Positions 23,262-32,500 of a stretch of 60,489 nucleotides of DNA are shown one piece after another. The translations under genes were made by a program, and so were the position numbers. Below the pieces are notes generated by a model. The model worked only from the letters and a program-made list of their open reading frames with translations. It did no database searches and was not told the DNA's origin. Each line of letters opens with the position of its first letter. Position 1 is the first letter of the stretch. The stretch is from an uncultured Corynebacterium sp. (GTDB lineage: Bacteria; Actinomycetota; Actinomycetes; Mycobacteriales; Mycobacteriaceae), in NCBI GenBank assembly GCA_943913645.1, contig CALTYZ010000015.1, positions 1-60,489 on the forward strand. Direction: 5' to 3'.

Positions 23262-24608
23262 ATGAGCGCAATTGAACAAGAGGTAGCCGGGTATTACGAC
23301 AAGCTTCTCAAGCGCAATGCCGGAGAACCAGAATTTCACCAGGCTGTCGCGGAGGTGCTGGACTCACTGAAGATTGTGCTCGGCAAAGACCCGCATTACG
23401 CCGACTATGGGCTCATTGAGCGTTTGTGCGAGCCGGAACGCCAGATCATCTTCCGCGTCCCCTGGATGGATGATGACAACAACGTCCGGGTTAACCGTGG
23501 TTTCCGAGTGCAGTTCAACTCGGCCCTTGGTCCATACAAAGGCGGGCTGCGTTTCCACCCAAGCGTCAATCTCGGCGTGATCAAGTTCTTGGGCTTTGAG
23601 CAGATCTTCAAAAACTCTCTCACTGGGTTGCCTATCGGTGGCGGCAAGGGCGGGTCCGATTTTGACCCGAAGGGCCGATCCGACGGGGAGGTTATGCGTT
23701 TTTGCCAGTCATTCATGACTGAGCTTTGGCGCCATGTCGGTGAGTACCGCGACGTGCCGGCAGGTGATATCGGGGTGAGCGGGCGCGAGATCGGCTACCT
23801 GTTCGGCCAGTACCGCCGTCTTGCAAACCAGCACGAGTCAGGTGTGCTTACTGGCAAAGGGCTGGAGTGGGGCGGATCGCTGGCACGTACAGAGGCAACC
23901 GGCTACGGTGCGGTCTACTTCACCTCCGAAATGATGAAGGCGAACGGTGAATCGCTCGACGGGGCGAAAGTCATTGTCTCCGGCTCCGGAAATGTTGCGA
24001 TCTACGCCATTCAAAAAGCGCAAGAGCTTGGCGCCACGGTTGTAGGCTTTTCTGACTCATCAGGTTGGGTGGAAACTCCGAGTGGAGTTGATGTGGAGCT
24101 GTTGCGTGAGGTCAAAGAGCGCCGACGCGAGCGCGTGTCCTCGTACGTTGAACAAGCTCAAGGTGCCACGCTTCACAAGGAAGGCTCTGTATGGGACTTG
24201 CAGGCCGATGTGGCGTTGCCGTGCGCGACCCAGAATGAGCTCGATGGCGACCATGCTCGCGCTTTGGTGAGCAACGGCGTGAAGTACGTTGCAGAAGGTG
24301 CGAACATGCCCTCCACCGCCGATGCGATTGAGGTGTTTCGTACCAAGAAGATCGCGTTCGGTCCGGGTAAGGCAGCGAACGCGGGTGGTGTTGCGACATC
24401 CGCGTTGGAAATGCAGCAAAACGCATCGCGCGATTCATGGACCTTTGACTACACCGACCAGCGCCTGCACCAAATCATGTCCAATATTTTCACGGTGGCC
24501 AGTGATACCGCCGAGGAGTATGACCACGCCGGTGACTACATCGTGGGAGCTAACATTGCCGGTTTCAAGAAGGTCGCCGACGCGATGCTGGCCCAAGGTG
24601 TGATCTAG
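23262..24608 (+). CDS. gdhA: NADP-type glutamate dehydrogenase
   Basis: Assimilates ammonium by reductive amination of 2-oxoglutarate. The 448 residues are the hexameric bacterial form and read almost exactly like the C. glutamicum enzyme. Landmarks are FNSALGPYKGGLRFHPSVNL with the substrate lysine, LPIGGGKGGSDFDPKG, the nucleotide-binding VSGSGNVAIYAIQKAQELG and FGPGKAANAGGVATSALEM. The ATG at 23262 has GGAG 8 bases ahead; GTG 23253 is in frame but overlaps that site. It follows a 176-base divergent region with two palindromic elements. Confidence 0.97.
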   Translation: MSAIEQEVAGYYDKLLKRNAGEPEFHQAVAEVLDSLKIVLGKDPHYADYGLIERLCEPERQIIFRVPWMDDDNNVRVNRGFRVQFNSALGPYKGGLRFHPSVNLGVIKFLGFEQIFKNSLTGLPIGGGKGGSDFDPKGRSDGEVMRFCQSFMTELWRHVGEYRDVPAGDIGVSGREIGYLFGQYRRLANQHESGVLTGKGLEWGGSLARTEATGYGAVYFTSEMMKANGESLDGAKVIVSGSGNVAIYAIQKAQELGATVVGFSDSSGWVETPSGVDVELLREVKERRRERVSSYVEQAQGATLHKEGSVWDLQADVALPCATQNELDGDHARALVSNGVKYVAEGANMPSTADAIEVFRTKKIAFGPGKAANAGGVATSALEMQQNASRDSWTFDYTDQRLHQIMSNIFTVASDTAEEYDHAGDYIVGANIAGFKKVADAMLAQGVI

Positions 24609-24677
24609 CCAGCCGGGCGCTGGTGCGTCGCGTGCTCAAGGCGCGCGTCGTGCCCGGGTGCTGCCTGTTTGAGGACG

Positions 24678-24683
24678 TACGCT
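24678..24683 (+). promoter_or_regulatory. -10 element TACGCT of the SepIVA-like gene, leaderless type
   Basis: TACGCT ends 8 bases before the ATG at 24692; no ribosome binding site is seen. Confidence 0.4.
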
Positions 24684-24691
24684 GGGGTACT

Positions 24692-25480
24692 ATGTACCGC
24701 GTTTTCGAAGCACTCGATGAGCTAGTTCAAACAGTCGAGCAGGCCTACGGCGTGCCGATGACCGTGAATTGCATGGTTCCTCGCAATGAGGTTCTCGCGC
24801 TTTTAGACGATGTCCGAAACGCGATTCCAGCTGAGCTCGATGATGCGCAAGACGTCTTAGATAAGCAAGATGAGATCCTGGATGCTGCGCAGCGGCGCGC
24901 AGATGAGATGGTGCTTGATGCCGAAGATGAGGCACGCACACTGCTCGATGATGCGCACTCGCAAACTGAGAGCATGCTTTCGGATGCACAGTCCAAGGCC
25001 AGCTCTTTGGTTTCTCACGCGGAAAGTGATGCAGATCATCTGGTGACTCGGGCGCGGGATGAGGCTGAAACGACCGTTGGACAGGCGCGTCGTGAAGCTG
25101 ATCGACTCCTTGAGACCGCTAACCAAGAGTACGAGCGCAGCGTGAACGAAGGTCTCGCGCAGCAGGAGCGCCTGGTGTCGGAGGCGGAGGTGACCCGTCG
25201 TGCCGATGAGGAAGCGCACCGCCTGGTCGAGCAGGCTCATGCAGAGTCAGGGCGGTTGCGCGCTGAGTGCGATGATTATGTGGATGGCAAACTTGCTGAG
25301 TTTGAAGAGGCACTGTCGTCGGTACTGCGAACTGTCTCCTCCGATCGCTCCGCGCTTCGTCGCGGTGCGGGTGTTTCCGGCGCCACCGGCGGGCAACGCA
25401 GTGAGAGCGGCTACGGTGAGGGACAAGGCGACGGATATGCACGCCGGAGCCGGGGTCGGCGCAGCAGCGATGAACACTGA
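24692..25480 (+). CDS. DivIVA-domain coiled-coil protein, SepIVA-like
   Basis: Cytoplasmic protein of 262 residues. The N terminus (MYRVFEALDELVQTVEQAYG) resembles the membrane-binding start of DivIVA-like proteins; residues 45-215 are a continuous Ala/Glu/Asp/Arg-rich coiled coil with many AxxEAD-type heptads; the tail from about 220 is Gly/Ser/Arg-rich and disordered. It lies directly before yceD-rnc, the position of mycobacterial SepIVA (Rv2927c), a division and cell-envelope factor. The frame is open further upstream, but the ATG at 24692 begins the conserved part. Role by position and architecture. Confidence 0.78.
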   Translation: MYRVFEALDELVQTVEQAYGVPMTVNCMVPRNEVLALLDDVRNAIPAELDDAQDVLDKQDEILDAAQRRADEMVLDAEDEARTLLDDAHSQTESMLSDAQSKASSLVSHAESDADHLVTRARDEAETTVGQARREADRLLETANQEYERSVNEGLAQQERLVSEAEVTRRADEEAHRLVEQAHAESGRLRAECDDYVDGKLAEFEEALSSVLRTVSSDRSALRRGAGVSGATGGQRSESGYGEGQGDGYARRSRGRRSSDEH

Positions 25481-25538
25481 CTGAGGCGGGAAGGCAAAAA
25501 TTAAGCCCGATTTGATTGGTTGTAGGGTGGTAGATGCT

Positions 25539-26075
25539 ATGTCTGAAAACCCCTTCATCGTTAACGTCGCCGATGCGCTCAGCGGCGATGGGACGTTCCT
25601 GAGCGTCACGCAGACGGGGCCGAGCCCGTCGCGAATCGGACCTGAGATGATTGCCATCCCGCAGGGACAAGAGATCAAGGTTGAGGCCACGATCGTCTCG
25701 TTAGGCGGCGGTGTTTTGGTCGATGCGACAGTTCATGCCCAGCTAGAAGGCGAGTGTGTGCGCTGCCTGAAAAGGCTTAATCCGGTGACGACGTTGCACG
25801 TTGAGCAGTTCTTTGAAGCCAGCGATGGATTCATCACCGGTGATGATGAAGACGCAGCCGATCGCGGTTCAGGCGATGAGATCATGCGGGTGGAAGACGA
25901 CACGGTCAACCTGGAGCAGGCGTTTGTAGACGAGGCAGGGTTGACTTGGCCGTTCAACCCGACCTGTGAGCCTGAGTGCGCGGGGGATACTGACGTTCCT
26001 GCCCCGGATGGGATATCTGGGCAGGACGACGGCCGCGTCGACCCACGGTGGGCGGATCTGGAGAAGTTTCTGTGA
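25539..26075 (+). CDS. YceD family protein (DUF177)
   Basis: Protein of 178 residues. The cysteine pairs VRCLKR (preceded by GECV) and TCEPECAG are the YceD zinc-like signature. The usual neighbour is rpmF, which is absent here; in actinobacteria yceD precedes rnc, as here. Family members are linked to 23S rRNA or ribosome biogenesis, with no enzymatic activity known. The ATG at 25539 has AGGGTGG upstream; the frame reaches back to 25512 without support. The stop overlaps the rnc start by three bases. Confidence 0.88.
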   Translation: MSENPFIVNVADALSGDGTFLSVTQTGPSPSRIGPEMIAIPQGQEIKVEATIVSLGGGVLVDATVHAQLEGECVRCLKRLNPVTTLHVEQFFEASDGFITGDDEDAADRGSGDEIMRVEDDTVNLEQAFVDEAGLTWPFNPTCEPECAGDTDVPAPDGISGQDDGRVDPRWADLEKFL

Positions 26076-26839
26076 GCCGAGGTCGCAAAAAGAAACACGC
26101 CACCGGTGAAGAGGCATGGGACGAGGCGTTTCGTGCCGTCGACCATGCACCGCTGCTCGCAACCCTCGGCGTGGACCTGGAGCCGCAACTGCTCAAGCTG
26201 GCGTTGACACACCGCTCATTTGCGAACGAGCACGGCCCGTTGCCAAACAACGAGCGGCTTGAATTCATTGGGGACGCGGTTTTGGGTCTTTCCGTTGCAA
26301 ACGCCTTGTTTGATCAGCACCCCTCTAGGCCTGAATCGGATTTATCACCCATGCGGGCGCGGGTGGTGTCTCGCTACGGGTTGGCAGATGTCGCGCGTGA
26401 GATTGACCTTGGGGCCTATGTGCTTGTCGGGCGCGGCGAAGAAATCACCGGTGGGCGGAATAAAGACTCCATTTTGGCCGACACCACCGAGGCATTGTTA
26501 GGCGCGGTGTATCGCCAGCACGGGTTTGAGGTAGCGCGTGATGTGATTCTTCGGTTGTTTGCAACCAAGCTGGAAAGCGCGCACTGGATTCAAGACTGGA
26601 AGACGCTGCTTCAGGAACGTGTGGCGGAGCTCGGTGGCCAACCGCCGGAGTATATCGCGACTGTGGACGGCCCTGAGCACGAGCAAGTATTTACTGCGCA
26701 GGCGGTAGTTGGTGGCACATCCCGTGGGACTGGGCGCGGGCAGAACAAGAAAACCGCCGAGCAAAACGCCGCGCGTGAAGCGCTGTTTTTCCTCAAAGAA
26801 CATCCGGAAGCACTCGCGTTGATGCAGAAAGGCGAATAG
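26072..26839 (+). CDS. rnc: Ribonuclease III
   Basis: Double-strand-specific endoribonuclease that processes rRNA precursors and structured mRNA, 255 residues. The catalytic domain shows LTHRSFANEH, NERLEFIGDAVLGLSVA and ADTTEALLGAVY; the C-terminal double-stranded-RNA-binding domain (about 180-250) ends with KKTAEQNAAREALFFL. The start GTG shares bases with the yceD stop and has GGAGAAG 5 bases upstream. The N terminus has a basic extension (RGRKKKH) ahead of the fold. mutM begins at the next base after the stop. Confidence 0.96.
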   Translation: MSRGRKKKHATGEEAWDEAFRAVDHAPLLATLGVDLEPQLLKLALTHRSFANEHGPLPNNERLEFIGDAVLGLSVANALFDQHPSRPESDLSPMRARVVSRYGLADVAREIDLGAYVLVGRGEEITGGRNKDSILADTTEALLGAVYRQHGFEVARDVILRLFATKLESAHWIQDWKTLLQERVAELGGQPPEYIATVDGPEHEQVFTAQAVVGGTSRGTGRGQNKKTAEQNAAREALFFLKEHPEALALMQKGE

Positions 26840-27661
26840 GTGCCGGAGCTGCCAGAAGTTGAGGTGGTTCGGCGCGGCTTGCAAGAGCATGTCGTTGGGC
26901 GCACATTTGACCAGGTCGAAGTCTTTCACCCGCGAGCAGTTCGCGGCAATGACGTGGACCTTACAAAGGTGCTGCCCGGGCTCACGGTGCAGGCAACGGG
27001 CCGCCGCGGCAAGTTTCTCTGGTTCGTGCTCTCCAATGGCTACGCGTTGGTGATCCACCTTCGTATGAGTGGGCAAATGTTGATCGCACCACCAGGTACG
27101 GTGACAAGCCCACACCTGCGCATCCGGGCACGCATGGGTGATCTGGAGGTCGCGTTTGTCGATCAACGCACGTTCGGCATGTGGCAGTACACCCCGCTGG
27201 TTGCAGGTCTGCCAGAAACTGTCTCACATATTGCGCCCGACCCATTTGAGCCCGAGTTCGACCTCGTTGCAGCTGCCAGAGCAGTGCGGAAGAAAAAGTC
27301 CCCGCTGAAGTCGGTACTGCTCAACCAGGAGGTGGTCAGCGGTATTGGTTCGATCTATGCGGATGAAGCAATGTGGGCGGCGCGCATCAAACCATGGCGT
27401 ACTGCGCGCACGATGCGCCAAAGCGATGCTGTTGCGGTGCTTGCGCAGGCTCGTGCGGTCATGGAAAAATCGCTTGCTCACGGCGGCACCAGCTTCGACG
27501 CGCTGTATGTCAACGTCAACGGCGCCTCCGGGTCGTTTTCCCGTTCCCTCAACGCATACGGGAAATATGGCCAACCATGCACGCGCTGTGGGGAGCTAAT
27601 CGAGCGTGTCAAAGTCGGCGGGCGCTCGAGCTACTACTGTCCGGTCTGCCAGATTCGTTAA
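26840..27661 (+). CDS. mutM: Formamidopyrimidine-DNA glycosylase
   Basis: Removes 8-oxoguanine and FaPy lesions and cuts the abasic site, 273 residues. The catalytic N terminus PELPEVEVVRRGL follows the GTG start (Pro and Glu as nucleophile and acid after Met removal). The H2TH region contains LLNQEVVSGIGSIYADEA and the C-terminal four-cysteine zinc finger is CTRCGELIERV to YYCPVCQ. It abuts rnc with no spacing. The next gene has its own leaderless promoter after a 62-base gap. Confidence 0.96.
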   Translation: MPELPEVEVVRRGLQEHVVGRTFDQVEVFHPRAVRGNDVDLTKVLPGLTVQATGRRGKFLWFVLSNGYALVIHLRMSGQMLIAPPGTVTSPHLRIRARMGDLEVAFVDQRTFGMWQYTPLVAGLPETVSHIAPDPFEPEFDLVAAARAVRKKKSPLKSVLLNQEVVSGIGSIYADEAMWAARIKPWRTARTMRQSDAVAVLAQARAVMEKSLAHGGTSFDALYVNVNGASGSFSRSLNAYGKYGQPCTRCGELIERVKVGGRSSYYCPVCQIR

Positions 27662-27710
27662 ACCAGGTGCGTTAAACCGGCGTTTGCCCGCGCCTGTTGC
27701 GTGAGGCAAT

Positions 27711-27716
27711 TAGACT
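27711..27716 (+). promoter_or_regulatory. -10 element TAGACT of the AGCS symporter gene, leaderless type
   Basis: TAGACT ends 7 bases before the ATG at 27724. The same hexamer followed by GCC occurs before smc. Confidence 0.55.
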
Positions 27717-27723
27717 GCCCCGC

Positions 27724-29277
27724 ATGGATTCCGCTTTTGCGTTCGTTGACGGCACGGTGAACGGGCTGATTTGGTCACTCGTTCCGTGGTTTCTCATAGC
27801 CGCTGGTGTGTACTTCGGCTTGCGCACTATTTTCGTGCAAATACGGATGCTGCCGGACATGTTCAAAGCGGTGGCGGAAACCCCCCAAGGCAAAGACCAT
27901 CAGGGGCGAGACCTCGATGAGGACTATGGGGGCATCTCGGCTTTCAAGGCCTTCACAATTTCGGCGGCGTCGCGCGTTGGAACCGGCAACGTTGCAGGTG
28001 TCGCGCTGGCGATCTCGGTTGGCGGGCCAGGGGCGGTGTTCTGGATGTGGATGCTGGCCTTGCTTGGCGGTGCGACATCGTTTATCGAGTCCACGTTGGC
28101 GCAATTGTGGAAGACGAAGGATAGGCAAGGCAATTACTACGGTGGCCCCGCCTATTACATGACGCGGGGGCTGGGCTGGACTCCGATTGCCACCCTGTTT
28201 TCGATCTTCTTGGCGTTGACCTACGGGTTCGTGTACAACGCGATCCAAACTAACTCGATTGTCGAAGCAGTCGGAGGATCCTTTGGCACCGATTCATTAT
28301 CGGTGAAAGCAATCGTTGCCTTTGTTATTGCCGCACTCACCGCAGCGGTGATTTTCGGTGGGGTTACTCGTATTGCGAGTTGGACGCAGATCATCGTGCC
28401 GTTTATGGCTGGCATCTACATCCTCATGGGTGTTGTCGTGCTGGTGCTCAACATTACCGAGATCCCCGGGATGGTCAGCATGATTGTCGGCCATGCCCTC
28501 GGGGTGCGACAGGTGGCTGGTGCCACCATCGGCATGGCGTTTATGCAGGGCATGCGCCGCGGGTTGTTTTCAAACGAGGCAGGCATGGGCTCGGCACCGA
28601 ACGCGGCTGCCACCGCGACTGTGTCTCACCCCGTCAAGCAGGGGCTGGTGCAAACCCTCGGTGTGTACTTTGACACGTTGGTGGTGTGCTCAATTACTGC
28701 CTTTATCGTTTTGCTTGGGCCGGCAGTGAACTACGGCACTGACGACATTCAGGGAGCGGCGCTCACACAGGCTGCGTTGGCGGACACACTCGGTGCGTGG
28801 GGTGCGCATGCGGTGACATTCATCTTGTTCGTCCTCGCGTTCTCATCCGTGATCGGCAACTACTACCTCGCGCAGGCAAACCTGGAATACCTCACCGATT
28901 CCAGGACAGCGCTGACTGTGTTCCGGGTTGTGGTGATCGGGTTTGTCATCTTCGGTGCTTTCGGTTCGCTCCCGTTGGTGTGGGCGCTCGGCGACACGAT
29001 GGCGGGGCTGCTGGCCATGTTCAACATTGCGGCGATCATTCCGCTTGGCGGGGTGGCTATCAAACTGTTGAAGAACTATAACGAGCAGCGCCGGCAGGGG
29101 ATTGACCCGGTGTTTCACCGCGACATGCTGCCCGAGATTAAAAACGTGGAGTTTTGGGACGGCTCGGATCCAGTCACTCGCCGCAGCCTGGAAGACCGCG
29201 TTGTAGCACGCGAGGCAAACGCTGCAGGCGGGTCGAATGGCCAGGAGGGGCTATCCGGCGGGTTCCAGGTACCCTAG
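27724..29277 (+). CDS. Alanine/glycine:cation symporter (AGCS family)
   Basis: Sodium- or proton-coupled amino-acid importer of 517 residues with about 11 hydrophobic segments. AGCS signatures are ISAASRVGTGNVAGVALAI, GGPGAVFWMWMLALLGGATS, GGPAYYMTRGLG and MRRGLFSNEAGMGSAPNAAA. The hydrophilic C-terminal tail (about 460-517) is cytoplasmic. The start follows the leaderless spacing; 27697 would put the start before the -10. It lies between mutM and acyP, where mycobacteria have no such transporter, so it looks like an addition to the ancestral order. Substrate (alanine, glycine or glutamine) not decided by sequence. Confidence 0.92.
   Translation: MDSAFAFVDGTVNGLIWSLVPWFLIAAGVYFGLRTIFVQIRMLPDMFKAVAETPQGKDHQGRDLDEDYGGISAFKAFTISAASRVGTGNVAGVALAISVGGPGAVFWMWMLALLGGATSFIESTLAQLWKTKDRQGNYYGGPAYYMTRGLGWTPIATLFSIFLALTYGFVYNAIQTNSIVEAVGGSFGTDSLSVKAIVAFVIAALTAAVIFGGVTRIASWTQIIVPFMAGIYILMGVVVLVLNITEIPGMVSMIVGHALGVRQVAGATIGMAFMQGMRRGLFSNEAGMGSAPNAAATATVSHPVKQGLVQTLGVYFDTLVVCSITAFIVLLGPAVNYGTDDIQGAALTQAALADTLGAWGAHAVTFILFVLAFSSVIGNYYLAQANLEYLTDSRTALTVFRVVVIGFVIFGAFGSLPLVWALGDTMAGLLAMFNIAAIIPLGGVAIKLLKNYNEQRRQGIDPVFHRDMLPEIKNVEFWDGSDPVTRRSLEDRVVAREANAAGGSNGQEGLSGGFQVP
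29270..29275 (+). promoter_or_regulatory. Possible -10 element TACCCT of acyP
   Basis: TACCCT ends 8 bases before the acyP ATG and lies in the last codons of the symporter gene. Weak by itself, but the spacing matches the other leaderless genes. Confidence 0.35.
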
Positions 29278-29283
29278 GCTGCG

Positions 29284-29568
29284 ATGGCTGAGAAACGAAT
29301 GACTGCGCACATCCACGGCATAGTGCAGGGAGTCGGTTTTCGCTGGTGGACTCGTTCGCGCGCCCTTGAGCTTGGGCTTCGCGGCTATGCCAAGAATCTT
29401 GCTGACGGCCGCGTGGAAGTGGTTGCTGAAGGCGATGAGGCAGACGTCGCTGCGCTTCTTGAGCTTTTGCGTGAGCAACCGAGCACTACGAAGCGCCCGG
29501 GGCGAGTTGAGGCTGTGCATGAGCAGTTTGGTGAGCCGCGCGGTGCCGCAGGATTCGATGAGCGCTAG
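29284..29568 (+). CDS. acyP: Acylphosphatase
   Basis: Small enzyme of 94 residues hydrolysing acyl phosphates such as acetyl phosphate. The catalytic loop IVQGVGFRWWTRSRA (Arg) and the Asn in GLRGYAKNLADGRVEV are intact. An in-frame ATG at 29302 is a possible alternative start. Position between the symporter and smc matches the acyP-smc order of mycobacteria. Confidence 0.92.
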   Translation: MAEKRMTAHIHGIVQGVGFRWWTRSRALELGLRGYAKNLADGRVEVVAEGDEADVAALLELLREQPSTTKRPGRVEAVHEQFGEPRGAAGFDER

Positions 29569-29571
29569 ACT
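29566..29571 (+). promoter_or_regulatory. -10 element TAGACT of smc, leaderless type
   Basis: TAGACT ends 6 bases before the smc ATG and overlaps the acyP stop codon. No ribosome binding site lies between. Confidence 0.55.
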
Positions 29572-29577
29572 GCCTGA

Positions 29578-32500
29578 ATGCACCTGAAATCGCTGACACT
29601 CAAGGGCTTCAAGTCCTTCGCATCAGCGACCACGATGAAATTCGAGCCCGGTATTTGCGCGGTGGTAGGGCCCAACGGGTCGGGCAAGTCCAACGTGGTT
29701 GACGCGTTGGCGTGGGTGATGGGCGAGCAGGGGGCGAAAAACCTGCGCGGTGGGAAGATGGAAGACGTCATCTTCGCTGGCGCTGGTGAGCGCAAACCGC
29801 TTGGTCGGGCGGAAGTCACGTTGACGTTCGACAACTCTGACCATCACCTGCCGATTGAATATAGCGAAGTGGCTATTACGCGCCGGATGTTTCGTGACGG
29901 TGCCAGCGAGTACGAAATCAATGGCTCGAAAGCGCGGTTGATGGATATCCAGGAGCTGCTCAGCGACTCTGGTATCGGTCGGGAAATGCACATCATCGTT
30001 GGCCAAGGCAAGCTCGCAGAGATTCTCGAGTCACGCCCAGAAGAACGCCGCGCCTATATTGAGGAGGCGGCCGGGGTGCTCAAACACCGACGCCGAAAGG
30101 AAAAAGCCCAGCGCAAACTTGCTGGTATGCAGGCGAATCTGGATCGGCTCACAGACCTGACAGATGAGCTGGGCAAGCAACTCAAACCTCTCGAACGTCA
30201 GGCGCAGGCTGCCCAGCGGGCAGCAACCGTGCAGTCAACACTTCGCGACGCACGCTTGCGCATCGCCGGTTATGAAATTGTCACTCTTCGCGCCGCACTG
30301 GAACAGGCGGCAGCAGCGGCGACGGATCTTTCTAGCCAGGTCGATGCTGCAACCGCAGCGCTTGAAGAGGCAACAGCGGCACAGGAGAGCATTGAGACGC
30401 AACTTGCTGCGGTGCAACCGCAGGCCGACCAGGCGCAGCAGGTCTGGTTCCAGCTGTCGACGCTCACCGAGCGGGCACGTGCAACTGAGCGCATCGCCGC
30501 TGAGCGAGCGAGCAGTGCGGGCGCGCCAGTGCCCTACTCGGGTCAAGATCCAGATGAACTGCTTGCCCGCGCCCACGTGGCTGATCAGCGGCAAGCTGAA
30601 GCGGAAGCGGCGTCTGATAGGGCAGATGTGCACCTCGAGGTAGTGCGCGGCAAAGTCGCTGAAGCCCAGGCTGTGTTCGATGCGGCTGATCGCGAGCACA
30701 TGGCGCGCCTGCGTGCGATTGCGGATCGACGTGAGGGGTTGGTGCGGCTGCTGGCACAGGAGGAGTCGCACAGCAGCGCCCTGCAGGGCGCTGAGGATGA
30801 AGTTGCTCGTTTAGAAGAAGCGTTTGAGGAGTCGCTTGAGCGTGCCCAGGCCGCAGCGCGTGAGGCAGCTGAGGCGGCGGAGAAAGTTTCGCAGCTTGAA
30901 GCAGCACGCAGCCCGATAGATGAAGCGCACGCGCATGCAGTCGCAGAACTTGACGCAGCAAAGCAACGCTTACAACACGTACGTGCTGATCAGCGTGAAC
31001 GTGAGCGTGAAGTGTTCACGCTTGAATCGAGAATCGCAACACTTTCGGAGCAAGCCCCGAAGCTGCAGGCCCGTGAGACATTAGAGGGGGTGGTCCCCTT
31101 GGCGGAGCGGATCAGCGCGCAGCCGGGTGTAGAGCGTGCGCTCGCTGCCGCCCTTGGCACCCACGCTGAGGCTTTGGTTGGCCAGGTGAGCACCGATAGG
31201 ATTCAGCAACTTGCAGATGTAGAACGCACGGTGCTCGTTGATCCGCGAGGCGGTGCAACGTGGCGTTTGGACACCGATGCACCGGTTGACTGGCTGCTTG
31301 ACCACGTGACTCTGGCCCCGGAAGTTACGGGCCCCGTCACGCGTTTGCTTGTCGACGTTGTACTGGTGGACAACCCCGCTGAAGCGCAACGCGTTGTGGA
31401 GGTGGATCCGCGACTGCGAGCGGTGACGCGCAAAGGCGAGGTGATCGGCGAGGGGTGGGCCGCTGCCGGTTCTGGCACCACGTCAACAGTGGAGGTCAGT
31501 GCCCAGATCGATGCCGCGAACCAGGAGCTTGGCACGGCCCGCGGCGAACTGGAAGCATTGGCAGGCACGCTTGAGGGCGCGGAGTTAGCGGCAGAGGATG
31601 CGCGTGTTGGTGCCGCGAGCGCAAAAGCGGCGCTGCAGGAACATGACGCCAATATTGAAGCGTGGCGCCGCGATCACGCTCGCCTGGTCAAGCAGGCGCA
31701 GGCGGGTGATACTGAGCATGCGAAAGCCATCGAGCGCCTCAATCAGGCCCGTGAGCGCATTACCGAACGGGCTGAAGCGCTGGCGCAGACACGCGACCGG
31801 CTGGCACGAGTCGAGGATGACCCCGACGGTGTGGAGGAGCCATCGACAGCCGAGCGTGATCAGGCCCAGCAGGCACTGGCCACCGTGAAGTCCACGGAGA
31901 TGGAGGCGGTGCTGGCAGCGCGTTCAGCCCAGCAAGCAGCTGAGCAGGTTGCTGGAAAGGGCGACGCTTTGCGGCGGCAGGCTGAGCAGGAGCGCCAGGC
32001 GAAACTGCGCCACGATGCGCACGAAGCCCGCCGAAAGGCAAAGGCAGAACTGGCCTCAGTGGTGGCTACACACGCCCGGGAGCTGATTGATCGAATTGAT
32101 AATGCACTAGAGCGTGCAACGGCGCAGCGCGATGATCTGGCCGCACAGGTACGTGACTTGCGCGCGCAGCTTGAGCAGTCACGCAGCCGGGTCAGTGCGG
32201 CACGTCAGCACCTTGCCCGGATAAGTGATGCTTCGCATGCCAAAGACGTCGCGCGTTCACAAGCCCAAGTGCGGAGTGATGAGGCGGAGGCGAAGGTCGG
32301 GGAATCACTCGGTATTGCGGTTGTTGATCTTGTCGCTGGCTACACCCCGGACGAAGATTTTGACATTGATGCACAACGGGCACGGTTGCAGCAAGCCGAA
32401 AAAGATTTGCGCGCGCTGGGCAAAGTCAATCCGCTCGCGCTTGAAGAATTCCAGGCCTTGGAGGAGCGCTACGCGTTCTTAAGCACTCAGCTTGCTGATG

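Noticed and set aside
24608..24622. CCAGC/GCTGG hairpin after gdhA as a terminator
   Set aside because: The stem has only five base pairs and no T-run follows.
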